From contig ML660774.1 of assembly GCA_007570785.1 (NCBI GenBank), positions 2,764,201-2,828,200 on the forward strand: a stretch of 64,000 bases of DNA, written 5' to 3'. This stretch comes from Antilocapra americana. Taxonomy: Eukaryota; Chordata; Mammalia; Artiodactyla; Antilocapridae. Position 1 is the stretch's first letter; each line of letters begins with the position of its first letter. The translations under genes and the position numbers were made by a program. This document shows, in pieces, positions 10,466-22,668 of the stretch. Below the pieces are notes generated by a model. It did not search any database and was not told the DNA's origin. It saw only the letters and a program-made list of their open reading frames with translations.

Positions 10466-13400
10466 ATGCTCAGGCAATATAGACTATAAAGAAGAAAATT
10501 CATATTCCAGAATAGGACCTTAACAGAACAATTTGTCATCTTACAACATGCAATCCTGTAAGGGGCATTAACATGAGCATCACACCACTGAAGCAAACAA
10601 GTGCACACCCGAGCCTGTGGGAACACAGAGACTCAGGCATTTAATGCAATGATGCATTTAATGTACTATTGTAAGACTGCATTCTGCAGGCAAATTAGAG
10701 ATACACAAATGTCACCCCCTCAAGTGAGACTGCAATGTGAAAAACGACAAACTAGAAGAAGCCCTTTCTTCTCCCTGCATCACAAGGAGAAAAGCACTGA
10801 ATAGAGAGGATGAAGGAGTGGTACTTTATCTTGCCCCAAAATCATATATCAAGAATAATGGTTGTAGGAAGTTTTTCAGATAATATACACAGCCTGTGAA
10901 GAATGAATCCATGCATTTCTCAACTTGATTAAAAATTAGTATATTACTTTTCCCCATTTTAAAAGTAGTATATGCTTATATTTAAACCAATTGGATTCTT
11001 AAATGATACATGGATGTTATAAAAATAAAAATTCTTAAATACATATGCTATCTTTCACATGGTTATAATAAGCATATTAAATTTATAATTAAGATACATT
11101 TACTCTAATGAATGGTTTTTAAATTCTTGGAAAATCAGGAATGCTACCTGTACAATAAAATTAAGCCCTATGTTTAATATTTTCAGATACTATTTTTCTT
11201 ACTCAGTGGCATGTAATATTACTCCATGGCATGGTATGTGCATTGGTGGGCAGGCTGTCTATTTATTATCTTATCAGGATTGTGTGGCCTCTGATTTTGT
11301 TTGCATTTTATCTAAAGGTAAAGTACAACAAAATCAAAATGTTACCATTTAATATAATTATTCAGTTAGACATGTTTTTATTTAAGTGTTGTTAAAGTTG
11401 GTAAGTTATAGAAAGTTAGAAAATGCACTATTGCAAAGGGTAATTTTCCTTCCAAATTTAGAGAAGAGAAAGATGTTTTTTTTCCTAGTACTACAGACTA
11501 TGCTGAACTAATAGCAAGAAGTAGAATAAAATTGAAAACACAGAAATAAAATGTCCATTAAACTGGTGTTCATTTTCACAGAGCTACTATACAGTATGTG
11601 TCAACCATGTGAGGGTAATTACTGTACAGTTTTTGAAAATATGTGGTGGGAGTCAGTTACACACCAAGTCAGACTTATTTTTGGATTTGCAAAAGATCTC
11701 TATGTTGGATAATAACATGGTGTCAGCCCTGCATGAGAAGACTAAATGAATAAAGTCTAAATTGTTCTGAATTCTGCAAATGGATTTCAAAATAATAACT
11801 CAGCTTTTTATTAGGACTGACTGTGACTGTATTTCTAATCTTTCAGTGATATGGTTTTTGTAGTAAAAATATGCTATATAAAATTACTAAAATCTAGCAC
11901 CATGGAAAAAGAAACACATTATGGAAAAGTAAAATAATGGAATGAATTGCTTTAAAAGAGAGAGAGAGAACCAGAGAGAAAACAACAGCTCAATAAGGTA
12001 TTCAAAAATTGTCTACTAAGTGGAACCAAAGATCTCACTGTCTTACACTATATTACTTATTTATGCTTTAAAGACCTTGATGAATTTAATCTAAGTTGTA
12101 TAATTTTGTGTTATAAAGATAACATAGCATACTTTATGTTTATTCTCCTCTTGATTGCACTGATTCTAAAAATAAATTGGTTTATTTGAACATGTATAGA
12201 GCAAAATATCTTGAGAAGATTGACTAGAAACAGTAACTCTATGGGAAAATTCAATTTCATTTCAGAGAAAAATTCTTGTGTTTCTATATCAATATGTTTC
12301 CCATAATATACTAGTATTTTCTCCACATTATCTTGATATCTATACAAATAGATAGAAAAATCAGACTTTCTCCGATGTATTAAATCTGCTGAAGCTTATG
12401 GATAGGTTTTCACACTTCAACAACACAGAATTCATCTTCAAAATTGTAGTGAAAAAGTAAGAGCAGTTGAAAGTACGATATATCCAGAAATGAGTGAGAA
12501 ACAGAAGGAATTATGGAAACACAAGGAAATTCTGTTTCTGTCCTTAACACTACCATCAGACCAAACTACAGGACAATGAGTCTTTAAGACGTCAGTATAG
12601 TAGTTTCAGTAACAGCTTTCACTACAACTTAGTTAAGCTTGGCTAAGGCAATGAAATCGATGTTCCCTTGGTAGTGCTGTGAGCAATCTATCATTTCTCT
12701 CATTGGTCAGTTATGCTGCTGGATCTTCAAACACACTAAAAGTATTTTGAGGTTAGAGTGACATTTGCTTTGCAAGTTTGCTTTTTTTTTTTTTCCATAG
12801 CTACACTCTCCACTTGCACCAAGTCAAGACTAACATTGAATTTCCAAGACGTTGGAATGACCTGTGTCAGAACTCTTCTGGCAAGAAATATCATGCATTA
12901 TTCATAATGCTCATACTCTTCGAAATTCAACAAGCACGATATAATTTCAGACCAGTAGATCAGAATTAGTATGACATTTCTGGCATTGTAATTTTAATAA
13001 TAAAAGAAACACAATTATATGAATATTGCCAGAAAAGTCCATTAAACAGTGCATTTTAAGAAATCCAAGTATATATGCCTAAACTGTCATTTGTAATTGG
13101 CAATTAAACTGAGTTTTTGTGTTCAAAACATATTTAATGGAGCAAGAGGGTTTATTTATGAATGCAGTAATCTGTCCAGAAACTTCTTTGGTTTAAGTTA
13201 GGGTAGATGGACTGAAATTTCAGAAACCAATCTCTTGTTCTCTACCTTCAAGATTCAAAACCTTTGATCAATTACACAATAGCAGCCTTGAAGATCAAAG
13301 AATCCCTAACTGCTAATCCCTAACTGCATATATATACAGTAAAGCAGAATATCACTAAAGTCACTCATAGTATAAAGTTACAGGAGAAAGAGAATAATGA

Positions 13401-13600
13401 TCTTGAAGTATATTTATGTTCCTTTTTTATGTAGAAAATAATGTTGGTGTGAATTGATATAATTTCTGTCAAAGTTTAGCAGGTACGCACTTCAAAGTGA
13501 ACATAATTCTAAATCTGGTTGCCTTTAGAAATATTTTAGAACAAAAAATCCATAATCCGTAGTGTAGAGGAGTCTTCTGAATTAAATGTTATATCACCCA
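10466..13600. other. AT-rich stretch, no gene seen
   Basis: Three kilobases with no long open frame and no young SINE or LINE. Small features are a short GA run at 11956-11972, a T run at 12780-12794, and a 13-bp direct repeat AATCCCTAACTGC near 13300-13327. It is the largest young-repeat-free stretch apart from 32093-35120. Confidence 0.5.
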
Positions 13601-13601
13601 T

Positions 13602-13632
13602 TGTGTGTGTGCATGTGTGTGTGTGTGTGTGT
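13602..13632. repeat. (TG)n microsatellite at a SINE tail
   Basis: A TG run with one CA interruption directly abuts the 3' end of the antisense SINE at 13632, so it grew from the SINE tail. Confidence 0.93.
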
Positions 13633-13822
13633 TCAGTCATGTCTGACTTTTTGAGATCCGGGGACTGTAGCCCATCAGGCTCCTCTGTCTATTGAATTTT
13701 CCAGGCAAGAATACTGAAGTGGGTTGCCATTTACTTCAGGGGTTCTTCCAAAGCCAGGGATCAAACCCACGTCTCCTGCATTGGCAGGCAGATTGTTTAC
13801 CATTGCACCACCTGTGAAGCCC
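13632..13822 (-). mobile_element. Bov-tA SINE
   Basis: The reverse complement gives a near-complete element. On the plus strand it reads GTTCAGTCATGTCTGAC at the tail, TTCCAGGCAAGAATACTGAA in the body, and GTCTCCTGCATTGGCAGGCA and CACCACCTGTGAAGCCC in the tRNA-derived head. Confidence 0.93.
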
Positions 13823-14777
13823 TTTATTGTCCATTAGTTTTCCTCTTAGACCAAGCTTACGGTGGCTTAAACTATCAGGCAAAACTATCAGTTGGCCTCC
13901 TCTCCATGATACAAATAAATCACTAAAATATTTAGGAAAAATATATTCATAATTCTCTACATCAAAATTCAAAGGAACAGAATGGTTAGGTTGTGAAATG
14001 CACTAGCCAAAGATGCAATAGATTTCATATGTATTTTTGAATATACTAATGGAAAGGGGGAGAGGAAGATGTCTTGACTCATTTTTCAAAGATCAACTAT
14101 GTAGGTAAAATCCTTTGTGCCTTACATGAAAAACAGATTTTATGTGTGGTCTTGCAGTTGATTTTCTTAATTAATATAGATAACAGCTTAAAAGTATTTC
14201 TTGCTTATTAAAAATTCTCTTTATAAACTGCCAAATTTATAAGAATAGGTGTATAATGAATTCACTATAAGAAACATTTGTCAAATCTAGAAAACTTGAA
14301 AACAGCATGCCAACATCTTGTTCATACTGCTTATGTGTCTAACTTTCCCTTCCATAAATTATGATTTCACTTAGCTGTTTTGAATGGTTTTTTACAAAAC
14401 CAGCATTCTTACTGATCAGGCTAGTTCTACTGACCTATTCTGCCTTTTAGTCTATTTAATCAAATTTGATATTGCCTGAAGGTTTCAGAAATGTATGCAA
14501 GGATGTGCATCATATGTTAGATTCTATTTATATGCAGTAAATACAAACGACTTGGTATGTCAAGTAATAAGAGATCATGCTTTTTGAGCTTACCCTATAA
14601 TGGAAATGTTTGTGTAGATTTTGCATGTAATCTGTGCATTCCAGAAGAATGCCTAAACCCTCTGGTGAAACTGAAGAGGGGTTTGTGTAGTGAAGAAAAA
14701 TATAAATAAGGGGAAGGTAAGCAATGTAAATGTAAAAAAGAACTTGGGAAATTCTCCAGTGCTACAGAATTATTGTG
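13823..14777. other. No gene or clear repeat seen
   Basis: AT-rich sequence without a convincing coding frame or repeat assignment. Confidence 0.5.
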
Positions 14778-14790
14778 TCCATCCTTAAAC

Positions 14791-14997
14791 CGGCTTCCCT
14801 CATGGCTCAGTTGGTAAAGAATCTGCCTGTAGTGCAGGAGACCTGAATTCAATACCTGCATCAGGAAGATCCCATGGAGAAGGGAATGGCAACCCACTTC
14901 AGTATTTTTGCCTGGAGAGTTCCATGGACCGAGGAGCCTGGTGTGCTACAGACCATGGGATCACAAAGATTCGAACATGACTGAGTGACTGACATTT
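14791..14997 (+). mobile_element. Bov-tA SINE with target-site duplication
   Basis: It runs from CGGCTTCCCTCATGGCTCAG to ATGACTGAGTGACTGACATT. The flanks TCCATCCTTAAAC (14778-14790) and TCTATCTTTAAAC (14998-15010) form a 13-bp target-site duplication with two mismatches. Confidence 0.94.
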
Positions 14998-15289
14998 TCT
15001 ATCTTTAAACTGGCTGGAAATAGTGTAAACAAATTAATTGTGTATAAATCCACACAGACTTCCCTGTATCCTATCAGGGCTACTGCTTTATGGAAGAGAA
15101 ATTCAGGGACTGAAGACAGTAGACATCATTCTCTTGGTGTGAGACTTATAAGATTTGACTTTGATTGCTAAAAGCTTGCTAAGTTCTCCTGATTTCCTGC
15201 TGCCCCCATCTGCATATCATCTACTCAAAAGGAATAGAATATCTAGAAAAAATTTCAACAACAGGCCAAGTATATTGTGTATATTATCT

Positions 15290-15425
15290 AGTCACATGCA
15301 CAAAATATGAGGTGGATACTATTATGTAACTCATAAATTGAGAGCAAATTGAGGGTTAAGAAATGATATTAAACCATTTACTCAAGATGAAATGGCTAGT
15401 TTTAAATCAATCCTAGTAATAAATA
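15290..15425 (-). mobile_element. MIR SINE, antisense
   Basis: ATGAGGTGGATACTATTATG, GAGGGTTAAGAAATGATATT and CTCAAGATGAAATGGCTAG follow the reverse complement of the MIR core. It is strongly diverged. Confidence 0.6.
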
Positions 15426-15839
15426 TTCCCTCTACCCAAAATGAAACAGATTATATTCACAAAAATCAATCAACATTTTAAAAAATAAAAGTAAATGTAT
15501 ACATGCTCACTTTTTGTGAATAAACCTAAACCCATGTAGTTAGTAAGCATTTAAAAAAGACTTTACAGATATGAGAAAAAATAACCTGCTTTTTCATTGA
15601 TGATCTAAAACTTGTGAACATTTATTAATTAATTTATAAAGCAAGTGTTTGTTAAGCACATGTTCTAAAGATCGAGCACATAGTGAAGATAGAAAAGTCC
15701 TATTAATTCAAGTCCTATGAATAGAAATTAATGCAGGAAACATGCTGAAATACAAAACAAAACAAACAAACAAACAAAACTAGAGGCTAAATGAAGGGCT
15801 GGAAATGATGCAACAAGGGATGTGATGGGGATGATGGTT
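15426..15839. other. AT-rich stretch with a CAAA repeat
   Basis: No gene or dated repeat is seen, apart from a (CAAA)n run at about 15753-15779. Confidence 0.6.
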
Positions 15840-16056
15840 TACTCATTCAGTTGTGTCAGACTCTTTATGACCCAATAGACTGTAGCTCTCCAGGCTCCTC
15901 TGTCCATTGGATTTCCCAGGCAAGAATACTGGAGTGGGTTGCCATGTCCTTCTCCAGGGGATCTCCCCAACCCAGGGATCAAACCCAGGTCTCCTCCACT
16001 GCAGTTGGTCTCTTGCATCACAGGCAGATTCTTTACTGACCGAACCACCAGGTGTG
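15840..16056 (-). mobile_element. Bov-tA SINE with a short internal extra segment
   Basis: It is a full-length antisense element from TCAGTTGTGTCAGACTC to CCGAACCACCAGGTGTGAC. Between GTCTCCTCCACTGCAG and CAGGCAGATTCTTTAC it has about 20 additional bases (TTGGTCTCTTGCATCA) that other copies lack, so a local duplication-like insertion occurred in the head. Confidence 0.92.
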
Positions 16057-16479
16057 ACAAGTGGCTATTTTAAACTGGGTGACTTGGAAAAGCACCTGTA
16101 TGGAGAAGCCTTGAAAGCTGTGATAGAAATCTTAGAACATTTATTTGTATCAAGGGAAAGAGGAATAAAAATGATGCTGGTATCTTGGAGAAAAGTGGTT
16201 GAGGCTGATAGTGGCAAAATGGGTATTCATTTTAAGGTACATGCCAAGGTGGTATCCTTATTATGGTTCCCAGAAATTTGACATTAACATTCTAACAAAA
16301 CAAACCTATATGTGTAAGCAATATAAAACAATAAATAAAAAGCCTAAATTAGGAATTCACAATAGGACTAACACAAATAGCTTATAGGCATGCACAAAAG
16401 AACATTTAACTAGTATTGATCAAAGGAATTGACTGTAACATTCATAATAATCCAGCTGTCAGATTTCAATTGACAAAAA

Positions 16480-16640
16480 TAATAAGTGATGTTGGCACTG
16501 GTATATGGAAACAGCACTGTTACTTCTGGTGGAAATGTGCATTACTGCACCCTTTCTGGAAAGCAATACGGCAATTTAAATGGAAAAATAAAAAGACATC
16601 CATACTGATAAATTCTGCTTGTGGGAAATGTGTTGCCAAG
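16480..16640 (+). mobile_element. Old L1 LINE fragment
   Basis: GTGATGTTGGCACTGGTATA, CTTCTGGTGGAAATGTGCAT, CTTTCTGGAAAGCAATACGG and AAATTCTGCTTGTGGGAAAT follow the order of the L1 ORF2 end just upstream of the segment seen at 5021. It is highly diverged. Confidence 0.55.
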
Positions 16641-17435
16641 TTTAGAGTTGTTTTTAATGTTGGATCACTCTTTTTTTAATATAAATATTATTATAGTCTG
16701 AATAGTTTTAGGAGGGCTGAAGACTTAAGAAAAACTTCCACCATTTACAGTTTGGGGTCTTTCAACCATAATGAATGATAAGTTTTAAGGATACCACAAA
16801 GAAAGACAGATGAGAGGCATGTCATTATTCTCACTCAAATGGAATGTCCAAACAATATCTATCTGAAACAGTTCAGCAACTTAATGGTCCTCAGTGATAA
16901 TTGGAAAACTTAGTCTCTGGAGGCACATTAACTGAGCATCCCAGCCAAGGAGAGGCTATTATATCTTTCTAAAAACAGTGAAGATTTTGCTCATTCACAT
17001 TTTCAATAATTTGTATGTTTGGAATGCATGATTTATTAAGGACAGTGGTCATAATTTTAATTCTATATATTCCTAGAAAGATATAAAACAATATATCTAT
17101 GCATGTATCCACCAATGTATTTCTATTTTTCTACAAATCTATATCTATATTTATATGTGGTCTATTCCTAGAAAGATATAAAACTATATATATAGACAAT
17201 TATATTACTATCTATGTACCCATATCTCTATGTATAAAACCATAATCATATAAGAAAATGTCACTAATGAAATCAGTCTTCAGTTGAAATGTGACATATT
17301 GGTAGGAGTTTATTAAGCAAAGAAAGAAGAACATTCTGAACTGAGCAACATAATGTGTAAGTCCCCATGACAGAAGCAAAGTAATTTTAAGATACTGCAT
17401 GTAAGTCATTTGGCTTCAATACTCAATTTAGAGAT
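16641..17435. other. AT-rich stretch with a spaced direct repeat
   Basis: No gene is seen. ATTCCTAGAAAGATATAAAA occurs at 17069 and again at 17164, a 95-bp spacing, within TA-rich sequence. This is probably a local duplication that has since diverged. Confidence 0.55.
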
Positions 17436-17655
17436 GGGTGTGCCCAGGTGGCTTAAGTGGTTAAAGAATCTACCTGACAATGCACCAGATGTAGCAGAAG
17501 ACCTAGGTTCGAACCCTGGGTTGAGAAGATCTCCTAGAGGAGGAAATGTTCCTTCCAATATTCTTGCTTGGGAAATCCTATGGACAGAGAAGCCTGGTGG
17601 GCTGCAGTTCATGGGGTCACAAAGAGTCGGACATGACTGAGCACAGCACACAGAA
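17436..17655 (+). mobile_element. Bov-tA SINE
   Basis: The head is TGCCCAGGTGGCTTAAGTGG and the B-box region is GGTTCGAACCC. The body runs from GAAGATCTCCTAGAGGAGG to GTCGGACATGACTGAGCACA, then a short CA-rich tail. About 10 extra bases lie in the head before AGAAGACCTAGGTTC. Confidence 0.92.
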
Positions 17656-17689
17656 CAGAACACACAGTACCCACTGCAGATTTAAGCAC

Positions 17690-18300
17690 AGAACAGACTT
17701 TACATGTCTGGCTATGTTAAGTATTTTGGTTTTTATTCTAAGAGCAATGGAAAGTTTTAAAATGTAAAGAAGAAGCAATTCAATTAGATTTATATTTCAA
17801 AATACCCATTCTGGCTATAATGTAGAGAAGAAAGTTAGGGTGATGGGTATTGAATATGGAGATAACTGAAGATTAGGTTTTATAAGTAACGCTATACATG
17901 GAAATAAATAGACACCATTAGGATATATTTAGGAAAAAGTATGGCTAAAATCTGTTTAGGGATTGGGTCTGAGACTATCAAAGAGAGAGAGGCATCACAT
18001 GACACTCGGATTTCTGACTTACGTATTTCACAGGTTCATTTTCTCGAAGGAGCTAATTACATTCCTAGAAATGAACAAGCAATTTTGGGGTAGAAATTAG
18101 CAATTAGGAGCTGAGTTTGATGTTTTAAAAATGTCAAGTAGGCAAGTGCAGCACAGTGAAAAGTTCTTTCCAAGAGATGTGAATATTAGAGTCATTCGTA
18201 CAAGAGTGGTACTCAGTGCTGTGAGAATGGGTAGAGAGACACAGTCATGCCAGGAGACTCTGGTTCAGAGCCTCCAGCAACTTCAACATTCAGTGTTTGT
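17690..18300 (-). mobile_element. L2-like LINE fragment, antisense
   Basis: TTTTTATTCTAAGAGCAATG, CCATTCTGGCTATAATGTAG, GTCAAGTAGGCAAGTGCAG and AATATTAGAGTCATTCGTAC follow, in order, a widespread ancient mammalian repeat that I recognise as antisense L2. It is heavily diverged. The family name is from memory and should be confirmed with a repeat library. Confidence 0.55.
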
Positions 18301-18539
18301 AAGAGGAGGATGATCATACAGACATGTCTACATAGGAGGAAAACCAGGACAGTGGTCAACAAAGGAGGCTGGAGTTCCCAAGATCTATGTGTCAGCATGT
18401 TTAATGTTTAGCGAGGGCCAGCCTCTTCAAAATGACTTTCTGTGTGGGTCATCACAGAATGCCAGGCTGGACTCCCTGAATTATACAGTAACTTCTCACC
18501 AGAAACCAATATGGCATTGGAAAGCAATTTTCTTCCAAT

Positions 18540-18765
18540 TAGAAAAATAAAGAAAATTACTTGGAAATCTCACATGGTGGTAGAGATGAGAGCACTCTCT
18601 GGAGTCTCTTTTACAATGCTCTTAGTTTCCTTAGTCCCATTCATGAGGGCTCTGCTCTTCTGATCTAATCACCCCTCAAAACTCCCACCTCCTAATTCTA
18701 TCATTTTTGGGGTTAGAATTTCAACATATAAATTTTCAGGGAATACAAACATTTAGTCCTCTAAA
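18540..18765 (+). mobile_element. MaLR-type (MLT/MST-like) LTR fragment
   Basis: CTCACATGGTGGTAGAGATG, AGTCCCATTCATGAGGGCTC, GATCTAATCACCCCTCAAAA and GGGTTAGAATTTCAACATAT are in the order of the 3' half of mammalian MaLR LTRs. It is truncated and old. Confidence 0.72.
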
Positions 18766-19119
18766 ATTTTTTTCTTTCATTTTTAAGCTATTCTTCTGAT
18801 ATGGTTCCAAATGTATCAATCTGATGGGACTTCTAAAATTCTACATGCTTGGCTGCCAGTGAGTGAGTAATCTCCATGTACACGCAATTGAAAGTCTATA
18901 TTCTTACTAACCAGAGATGTCTATAGCTATTTTGGGACCTGAAGCTTACAAAATTTAGAGGTAATTTTTTAAGAATAGTAATTTAAATTACATATGGAAA
19001 AAGTAGGTATGAATATTAATGAAATTTCTAATGAAATTCCATGTCTTTAAAATGAAAAATTGCAACAAATTGTAATCTTTATAAAACTTCCAAAATACCA
19101 CAATATCCAGAAAAATAGT

Positions 19120-19281
19120 ATATAGCTCACCAGGCTCCTCTATCCATGGAATTCTCCAAGCAAGAGTACTGAAGTGGGTTGCCATTTCTTCCTCCAGGAG
19201 ATCATTCCAACCCAGGGATAGAAGCCAGGTCTCCTGCATTGCAGGCAGATTCTTTACCATCTGAGCCACCAGGGAAGCCCC
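19120..19281 (-). mobile_element. Bov-tA SINE, tail truncated
   Basis: The antisense body and complete head are present (ATTGCAGGCAGATTCTTTAC, TGAGCCACCAGGGAAGCCCC). The BovB-like 3' end normally found left of CACCAGGCTCCTCTATCC is missing. Confidence 0.92.
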
Positions 19282-20194
19282 ATATTTTCATAAGTTAATT
19301 GAATTATGCAACTATAAAATACTTTTTCTCTTTTATTTTTGGTTTCATAATTTTCTACCAGTCTTTCATTTAACAATATTATAAAATATTTTTGGTAAGG
19401 AGAAATAAAAATGATTTAGTTTCTCCTCTAGCATTGTTGGTATAATTTCATTTTTTTGGATAATTTCTATCTTTCAGTCTTCTCAAAAACTTTCATATAA
19501 TTGTTTGGAATTTCTCAGTTAGAGAAAAGCTTATTTTTTCATAGATATGCTAGGATTTCCAATATTTCCATATATTTTCTTGTACAGGGTCTAACCTTCA
19601 TGTTTGAATATTTAATATTCATCAATCAGTTTATCAAAGATGGAGTGTAGGAGACACACTGAGTTTTACGTTTTCTTATCTGATTGGAATCAGCTCCATT
19701 TTTATTAGGATTTAGTGAGAATGAACTCTGGGGACAAATATCATGTCTAATAGTTGGAAAAATTTTCCATAAACTACTTTCTGACTCAACATACTTCAAA
19801 TCTTCTTTCTGTTCCACTCCTAGATTCTCTTTTTTCTAGCAGCTGCAGCATTTGGACACTGAGCTTCCTGAATTACAAAACAAAACTTGCTTCTTACTTT
19901 GCTAAAGGTATTCAGTAAGACATTGAAAGTGATTTGTCATAAGACTTATAATCCTTGTGTAAAAGAACACTCAGGCTAGTCGTTTATATCTCTACAATCT
20001 TCAACTTATTCAATTTGTCTCAACTTGATAGAGTTTATTTTTTATTTTTTTTTCTAAAAAGCTGAAGTCTATGATAAGTGGCAGGATTAAAATGGTCCTA
20101 TGTTGAAATACTAGTGGCTTTAAATGCAATGCCCTCTATGGATATATGCATTAACTCAAAAGGGAAATACCATAATTTATTAGATAAGAAATGT
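19282..20194. other. AT-rich stretch, no gene seen
   Basis: No coding frame or repeat family is assignable by eye. Confidence 0.5.
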
Positions 20195-20310
20195 CTTTTA
20201 ATCATTCAGCCAGTCATTCAGTAAAAGCTACTCACTGAGGAGCTCATGTGTTCATTTCTAGTTGGTTTCTGGGAATAAAGTAATAGCAAAACAAAATGTA
20301 CACTTATACT
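20195..20310 (-). mobile_element. Possible L2 3' end, antisense
   Basis: TCATTCAGCCAGTCATTCAG followed by ACTCACTGAGGAGCTCATG and a later GGGAATAAAGTAATAGCAAA loosely follows the reverse complement of the L2 terminus. The match is weak. Confidence 0.35.
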
Positions 20311-20395
20311 CCCCACTACCATGATTCTAAAGTATCTAAGAATTTGAGAGAAAGGGATAGAATTAAAAAAACAATTGTGTAAGTAATCCTTAAAT

Positions 20396-20475
20396 TGGGC
20401 TTCCCAGGTATCTCAGTGGTTAAGAATCTGCCAGCTAATACAAAGAGTCAGACATGACTGAGCGACTGAGTACAA
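20396..20475 (+). mobile_element. Bov-tA SINE with a large internal deletion
   Basis: The head (GGGCTTCCCAGGTATCTCAG to AATCTGCCAGC) is joined directly to the tail (CAAAGAGTCAGACATGACTG). The central 130 or so bases, including the B box and BovB-like middle, are missing. Confidence 0.88.
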
Positions 20476-20551
20476 TCATTAAATTAAGTTTTTAACAAAT
20501 TACATGAAATAAAGTGTAGATTTTGCACATTAACACATTTGTTGTTGCTAT

Positions 20552-20648
20552 TGTTTTTTAGTCATTGTATCTGACTCTTTGTAATCCCATGGACTGTAGC
20601 CTGCCAGGCTTTTCTGTCTATGGAATTTCCCAGGCAAGAATACTGGCG
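20552..20648 (-). mobile_element. Bov-tA SINE fragment
   Basis: The antisense tail half is present (TCATTGTATCTGACTCTTTG, GGACTGTAGCCTGCCAGG, CCCAGGCAAGAATACTGG). The element stops before the tRNA-like head. The 80 bp that follow (20649-20730) are unassigned. Confidence 0.9.
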
Positions 20649-20729
20649 TGTTCAACCTGTATATTGATGCTCAAGGCTATGTTCCTGTGTTTCCGGAGAA
20701 TTTGTGTGGTATGTCTTGCTCTGGAACAT

Positions 20730-21290
20730 GTTCATCAGCAGACGAATGGATAAGAAAGCTGTGGTACATATACACCATGGAATATTACTCAGCCATTAAA
20801 AAGAATACATTTGAATCAGTTCTAATGAGATGGATGAAACTGGAGCTTATTATATATAGAGTGAAGAAAGCCAGAAAGAAAAATACCAATACAGTATACT
20901 AACACATATATATGGAATTTAGAAAGATGGTAACAATAACCCTGTATGTGAGACAGCAAAAGAGACACAGATGTATAGAACAGTCTTTTGGACTCTGTGG
21001 GAGAGGGTGAGGGTGGGATGATTTGGGAGAATGGCATTGAAACATGTATATTATCACATGTGAAATGAATCGCCAGTCCAAATTTGATGCATGAGACAGA
21101 GTGCTCGGGGCTGGTGCACTGGGATGACCCTGAGGGATGGGATGGGGAGGGAGGTGGGAGGGGGGTTCAGGACGGGGAACACATGTACACCCATGGCTGA
21201 TTCATGTCAATGTATGGCAAAACCACTATAATATTGTAAAGTAATTAGCCTCCAATTAAAATTAAAAAATTTAAAAAAAGAAAATCTAAC
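20730..21290 (+). mobile_element. Ruminant L1 3' end, well preserved
   Basis: It begins at TTCATCAGCAGACGAATGGA and continues through ACCATGGAATATTACTCAGC, AGACAGCAAAAGAGACACAG and GGTGAGGGTGGGATGATTTG. A G-rich tract lies at 21140-21170, followed by ACCCATGGCTGATTCATGTC and AAAGTAATTAGCCTCCAATT, and a short A-rich tail. At about 560 bp it is the longest and least diverged L1 3'-UTR copy here. The body of ORF2 is absent. Confidence 0.93.
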
Positions 21291-21511
21291 GTGCCAATTT
21301 TAAACTCACGAAACAAATTAAGATGTATGTGCAGGAATAGAAACTCCTTGAAAATAAAGCATTTTTTGAAAAATTTATGATATGTCCTATAGTGGTACAG
21401 AATACTGTTTGTTGATATTTAAAAAAAAATAGAAATAACATTATCATTTTCACAGTATTCTTCTTAATAATCTTTATACTCTTAAAGGCTGTGTATGTTA
21501 GAAAAGACTAT

Positions 21512-21605
21512 CCAAAAAAAAAAAAAAAAAATACTGGAGTGGGTTGCTATTTCCTTCCCCTGGGTCAAACCCATGTCTCCTGCACTGGCAAGTAGATTCT
21601 TAGGT
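21512..21605 (-). mobile_element. Poly-A run plus Bov-tA SINE fragment
   Basis: A 19-base A run (about 21512-21530) abuts an antisense SINE piece (ATACTGGAGTGGGTTGCTAT, CATGTCTCCTGCACTGGCAA). The SINE has lost both its tail and the centre between TTCCTTCC and GGGTCAAACC. Confidence 0.85.
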
Positions 21606-22668
21606 TAAAGTAAATATGTTTTTTCTTTATACACTACAGAATAGTTACAAATTTTCTTATTACCACTTCTATTGTGAATATACAGTGTATTATAAGTAAA
21701 ACATGGTGAGTAAAAATTACTTACTTTTTCTAATCTAAATGAGGATTTTTCACAACTTTTTAATTTTTAATTTGATTATTACATTCAGGATTGAGATAGG
21801 AGTGCTATTGATAGTCCTCAAAACTTTATTATCTTTAGAAATTTTATCTTAAATACTTTTAGGAAGAGCTTCCACTTTTTAGTTCCTAGCAAGATGGAGT
21901 TAAGGACAATAAAGTAAGTTTTATCTCAGACTGAAGGAACTTTAACTAATTTGAAATTCAGTAAAAGGGGAATGGAAGAGTTAAAGACAAATAAGAGAGA
22001 GAGATGATGGTGTTTTGTAGAGCAAAAATCATTGCCTGCCTTTTGCAGAGCGCATTCCTACCTCCTTCCTAGGCGGACGGGCACATCCTGAACCTGCTCT
22101 CTGGGTGTTGAGTTCACACTGCACCCCCCACTTTTCAGGATACTGGACTGCCTGACCAGTACCAGTGTGGCTTATATTCTTATCCCGACTCCACTCAGCT
22201 TCATTGTTATTTGCTTGGTTCTCTCTTTGTTTCTTTCCTATTATCTTCTAATTTGCCTTCTGTTTTCTTAGAGTCTTTTGCCTTTCAAGAAAAATAGTAG
22301 CTTATATCCATATCCATCCACCAAAAAAAGTTGGAGGACTACCCGCATCTTTTTTTTTTTCCCTCAGCTGAAATGAGAGCATTCGTGCACAATGGTTTTG
22401 TTTTTAATAAGAGCCTTTCCTGAGCATCTGCGTGTAGGGAGCCATCTACTTTCTCCAGACAAGGATAGGGAAAATTTCAACACTTAAACTATCTTTGAAT
22501 ATGAAAGGCAGTCCTGTCAACTTTCACCCAGAACAGTCTATGTCCATAGCAGACTTTATTTTTACATCCAACAAATGATTTTTGCACCAAAGCTATATCC
22601 ACCTGTCTCCTAAACTTCAAATGATGGAAATGATTTCCTCAAGAATGGCAGTCACAACATGATATTCC
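21606..22668. other. No gene seen; GC-richer patch at 22040-22200
   Basis: The sequence is AT-rich at first. Around 22040-22200 it holds two CpGs close together (CTAGGCGGACGGGC) and a higher GC content, without an open frame or a repeat family I recognise. Confidence 0.45.
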
